This document shows positions 62,605 through 64,000 of a DNA stretch of 64,000 nt, one piece after another. The notes under the pieces were generated by a model, which worked only from the letters and a program-made list of their open reading frames with translations, was not told the DNA's origin and did not search any database. The translations under genes were made by a program, and so were the position numbers. Numbering within the stretch: position 1 is the stretch's first letter; each line of letters starts with the position of its first letter. Source of the stretch: Frigoribacterium sp. Leaf263 (GTDB lineage: Bacteria > Actinomycetota > Actinomycetes > Actinomycetales > Microbacteriaceae); the NCBI RefSeq assembly GCF_001422285.1, contig NZ_LMMO01000004.1, forward strand, positions 684,983-748,982. The letters run 5' to 3'.

Positions 62605-62918
62605 TGGCGTGGGTGCTCCTCTCGATCGCCATCGTGTGCGAGGTGGCCGCGACCATCAGCCTGAAGCTCGCCACCGACGGGCGACGGCGCTGGTACGTCG
62701 CCGTCGGAATCGGATACGTCGTCGCCTTCTCGCTGCTCGGCGCCGCGCTCTCGCTCGGTCTCCCGATCGGCGTCGCCTACGGCGTCTGGGCCGCGACCGG
62801 CGTCGCGTTGACCGCCGTGCTGGGCCGCGTGCTCTTCGGCGACCCGCTCACCTGGCTGATGGGCGCCGGCATCGTCTGCATCATCGCGGGGGTGTTCCTC
62901 ATCGAGCTCGGTCACTGA
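62604..62918 (+). CDS. SMR multidrug efflux protein, subunit 2
   Basis: 104 residues, four helices, conserved Glu13 in AIVCEVAATISLKLA and YGVWAATGVALTAVLGRVLFG in helix 3. Start and previous stop share one base (TGATG), so it is tightly coupled to subunit 1. Together they should export cationic compounds with proton antiport, or guanidinium. Confidence 0.92.
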   Translation: MAWVLLSIAIVCEVAATISLKLATDGRRRWYVAVGIGYVVAFSLLGAALSLGLPIGVAYGVWAATGVALTAVLGRVLFGDPLTWLMGAGIVCIIAGVFLIELGH

Positions 62919-62964
62919 GCGGCGGACCCGCCCCGGTGTCGGAGGCTCGTCGTACGATCCGTCC

Positions 62965-63756
62965 ATGACGACGATCACAGGCCGCCGCTGGGTCATCACC
63001 GGCGCGGCCGGCACCATCGGAACCGCCCTCCGAGCAGCACTCCTCGAGCGGGGCGTCGAGCTCGTCTCGACCGACATCAGACCGGTCGTCCCCGCCGACC
63101 AGGGCGAGACCTCCGCGACGACCGACCTGGCCGACCTCGAGGGGCTGACCGAGCTGTTCGCGGGGGCTCACGGGGTCGTCCATCTCGGGGGCATCCCCGA
63201 CGAAGCGGACTTCCACGATCTGGCCGAGGTGAACATCGTCGGCACGTACCACGTGCTCGAGGCCGCCCGGCGAGCCGGCGTGCCCCGGGTCGTCTTCGCC
63301 AGCAGCAACCGTCTGACGGGTTCGTACACGGCTGGCGATCGCGTGACACCCGAGATGCCCGTCCGCCCGGACGGCTTCTACGGCGTCTCGAAGGCGGCCG
63401 CCGAGGCGCTCTGCCGGCTCTACGCCGACAAGTTCGACCTCAGCACGATCTCCGTCCGCATCGGCACCTACGCCGACGCGCCCGAGTCCGCCCGCGCGCA
63501 ACGGACCTGGCTCAGCCCCGCCGACGCCGTCCGTGCCTTCGTGGCGGCGATGACGACGACCGAGAAGACGGCCGTGTTCTACGCGGTGTCGGCGAACACC
63601 ACCCGCTGGTGGGATCTCGACTCCGGCGCCGCCCTCGGCTACGTGCCCGAAGACGACTCCGCAGAACGAGGCGAGGTCGAGCCGATCGACCAGCGCACCC
63701 CGCAGGGCGGGGACTTCGCCACGGCGCGATTCTCGACGGATCGGATGCGCCGCTAG
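62965..63756 (+). CDS. NAD-dependent epimerase/dehydratase family protein (uronate dehydrogenase-like)
   Basis: 263 residues: TGAAGTIGTALR at 12-23 (NAD site), Ser113/114-Asn115, Tyr139/Lys143 in FYGVSK. Order SSNRLTGSY and RIGTYADAPE matches uronate dehydrogenase and related SDRs that oxidise hexuronates to aldarolactones with NAD+. Substrate is inferred by similarity only. TACGAT 6 bases before ATG: leaderless. Separate from the SMR operon. Confidence 0.85.
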   Translation: MTTITGRRWVITGAAGTIGTALRAALLERGVELVSTDIRPVVPADQGETSATTDLADLEGLTELFAGAHGVVHLGGIPDEADFHDLAEVNIVGTYHVLEAARRAGVPRVVFASSNRLTGSYTAGDRVTPEMPVRPDGFYGVSKAAAEALCRLYADKFDLSTISVRIGTYADAPESARAQRTWLSPADAVRAFVAAMTTTEKTAVFYAVSANTTRWWDLDSGAALGYVPEDDSAERGEVEPIDQRTPQGGDFATARFSTDRMRR

Positions 63757-64000
63757 TCGTCGGCCTCCGACGCCCTGGTGGTCGGCGTGCTCGCGGGATC
63801 GCCGCCCGGGCGCAGGCTCCGACGGACGGCCCTGCCGCCGAAGAACAGGCCGAGCACCAGCATGGGCAGCCCCGCCCAGGGCGTGTCGAGGGTCAGCACC
63901 AGGGTCACGCCGACGACGCCGAACACGATCGCCATCGCGACGTCGTTCGAGTCCGACTCCTCCGCGTCGTCGGCGGCGCCGGCGCCGCTCTCGGGGTCGG
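63753..64000 (-). CDS. Membrane protein, 5' end cut by window edge
   Basis: The frame is open from the right window edge to the stop at 63753 (82 codons). Visible: an acidic stretch (DDAEESDSNDVA), two hydrophobic segments (IVFGVVGVTLVLTL and LPMLVLGLFFGG) and a polar tail. The ATG at 63935 (MAIVFGVV) may be the real start, giving 60 residues; which is right depends on sequence outside the window. Overlaps the uronate dehydrogenase-like stop by 4 bases, convergent. Function unknown. Confidence 0.6.
   Translation of the reverse strand, partial: DPESGAGAADDAEESDSNDVAMAIVFGVVGVTLVLTLDTPWAGLPMLVLGLFFGGRAVRRSLRPGGDPASTPTTRASEADD

Overview
The window is high-GC DNA (roughly 70% by eye) from an actinobacterium, most likely of the family Microbacteriaceae (Micrococcales). 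The reasons are the XPB-type helicase beside its helicase-associated partner, the run cold-shock protein / DUF3027 / serC / DtxR regulator / NlpC-P60 hydrolase, HrcA-type CIRCE control of a lone groEL, and many apparently leaderless promoters (TANNNT, then 6-7 bases, then the start codon). The genus cannot be fixed from this sequence. It reads as ordinary chromosome: about 65 protein genes and two tRNAs, with no rRNA, transposase, integrase, phage gene or CRISPR array. No stretch over 300 bases lacks a gene; the longest gap is 47143-47439.

Layout. 1-9.5 kb: two sugar kinases (ROK, cut by the window edge, and PfkB), an MDR oxidoreductase, a zinc metallopeptidase, a DUF5997 gene divergent from a LysR-type effector domain that lacks its HTH, an MFS/TetR pair and a DrrAB-type ABC exporter. 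9.7-13.2 kb: a large PutA for proline catabolism. 13.4-18.3 kb: a complete olefin operon, oleA / oleBC fusion / oleD, for long-chain head-to-head hydrocarbons. 18.4-26.3 kb: small membrane proteins, a FUSC/MarR pair sharing operators, a secreted GH16-like enzyme with three repeat domains, tRNA-Thr, nitroreductase, MsrB, DUF2332, DUF3263 and a LytR_C protein. 26.4-31.3 kb: cold-shock gene, CIRCE-groEL, then a TrcRS-like two-component system. 31.3-41.1 kb: XPB helicase cluster, cold-shock/DUF3027, serC, DtxR regulator, NlpC/P60 hydrolase, an attenuator-like element before an HNH endonuclease, and tRNA-Arg. 41.3-49.9 kb: APC permease, paired fluoride channels, molybdate operon (regulator-modA-modBC), and an EamA/CHRD/class F sortase block. 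49.9-64 kb: accessory genes: TetR, hydrolase, epimerases, CorC-like protein, MFS/ArsR, zinc dehydrogenase, deaminase, an EF-G-binding (FBP/FusB-like) protein behind a possible leader peptide, GNAT, and a TetR-controlled SMR pair.

The most unusual feature runs through the whole window: a dispersed 12-mer, GCGCCTCCTCGG, found 16 times exactly by hand (many more near copies), clustered just after stop codons, sometimes as inverted pairs that form terminators, and also inside coding regions. This distribution resembles the DNA-uptake sequences of Neisseria and Haemophilus. Other notable structure: a tandem 83-bp repeat after tRNA-Arg that carries inverted copies of the tRNA 3' end; two attenuation-like leaders with tiny ORFs (before the HNH gene and the FBP gene); a leaderless 34-codon ORF coupled to the CorC gene; and hairpins flanking a G9 tract upstream of the molybdate operon. 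Most first genes of operons, nearly all regulators among them, look leaderless.
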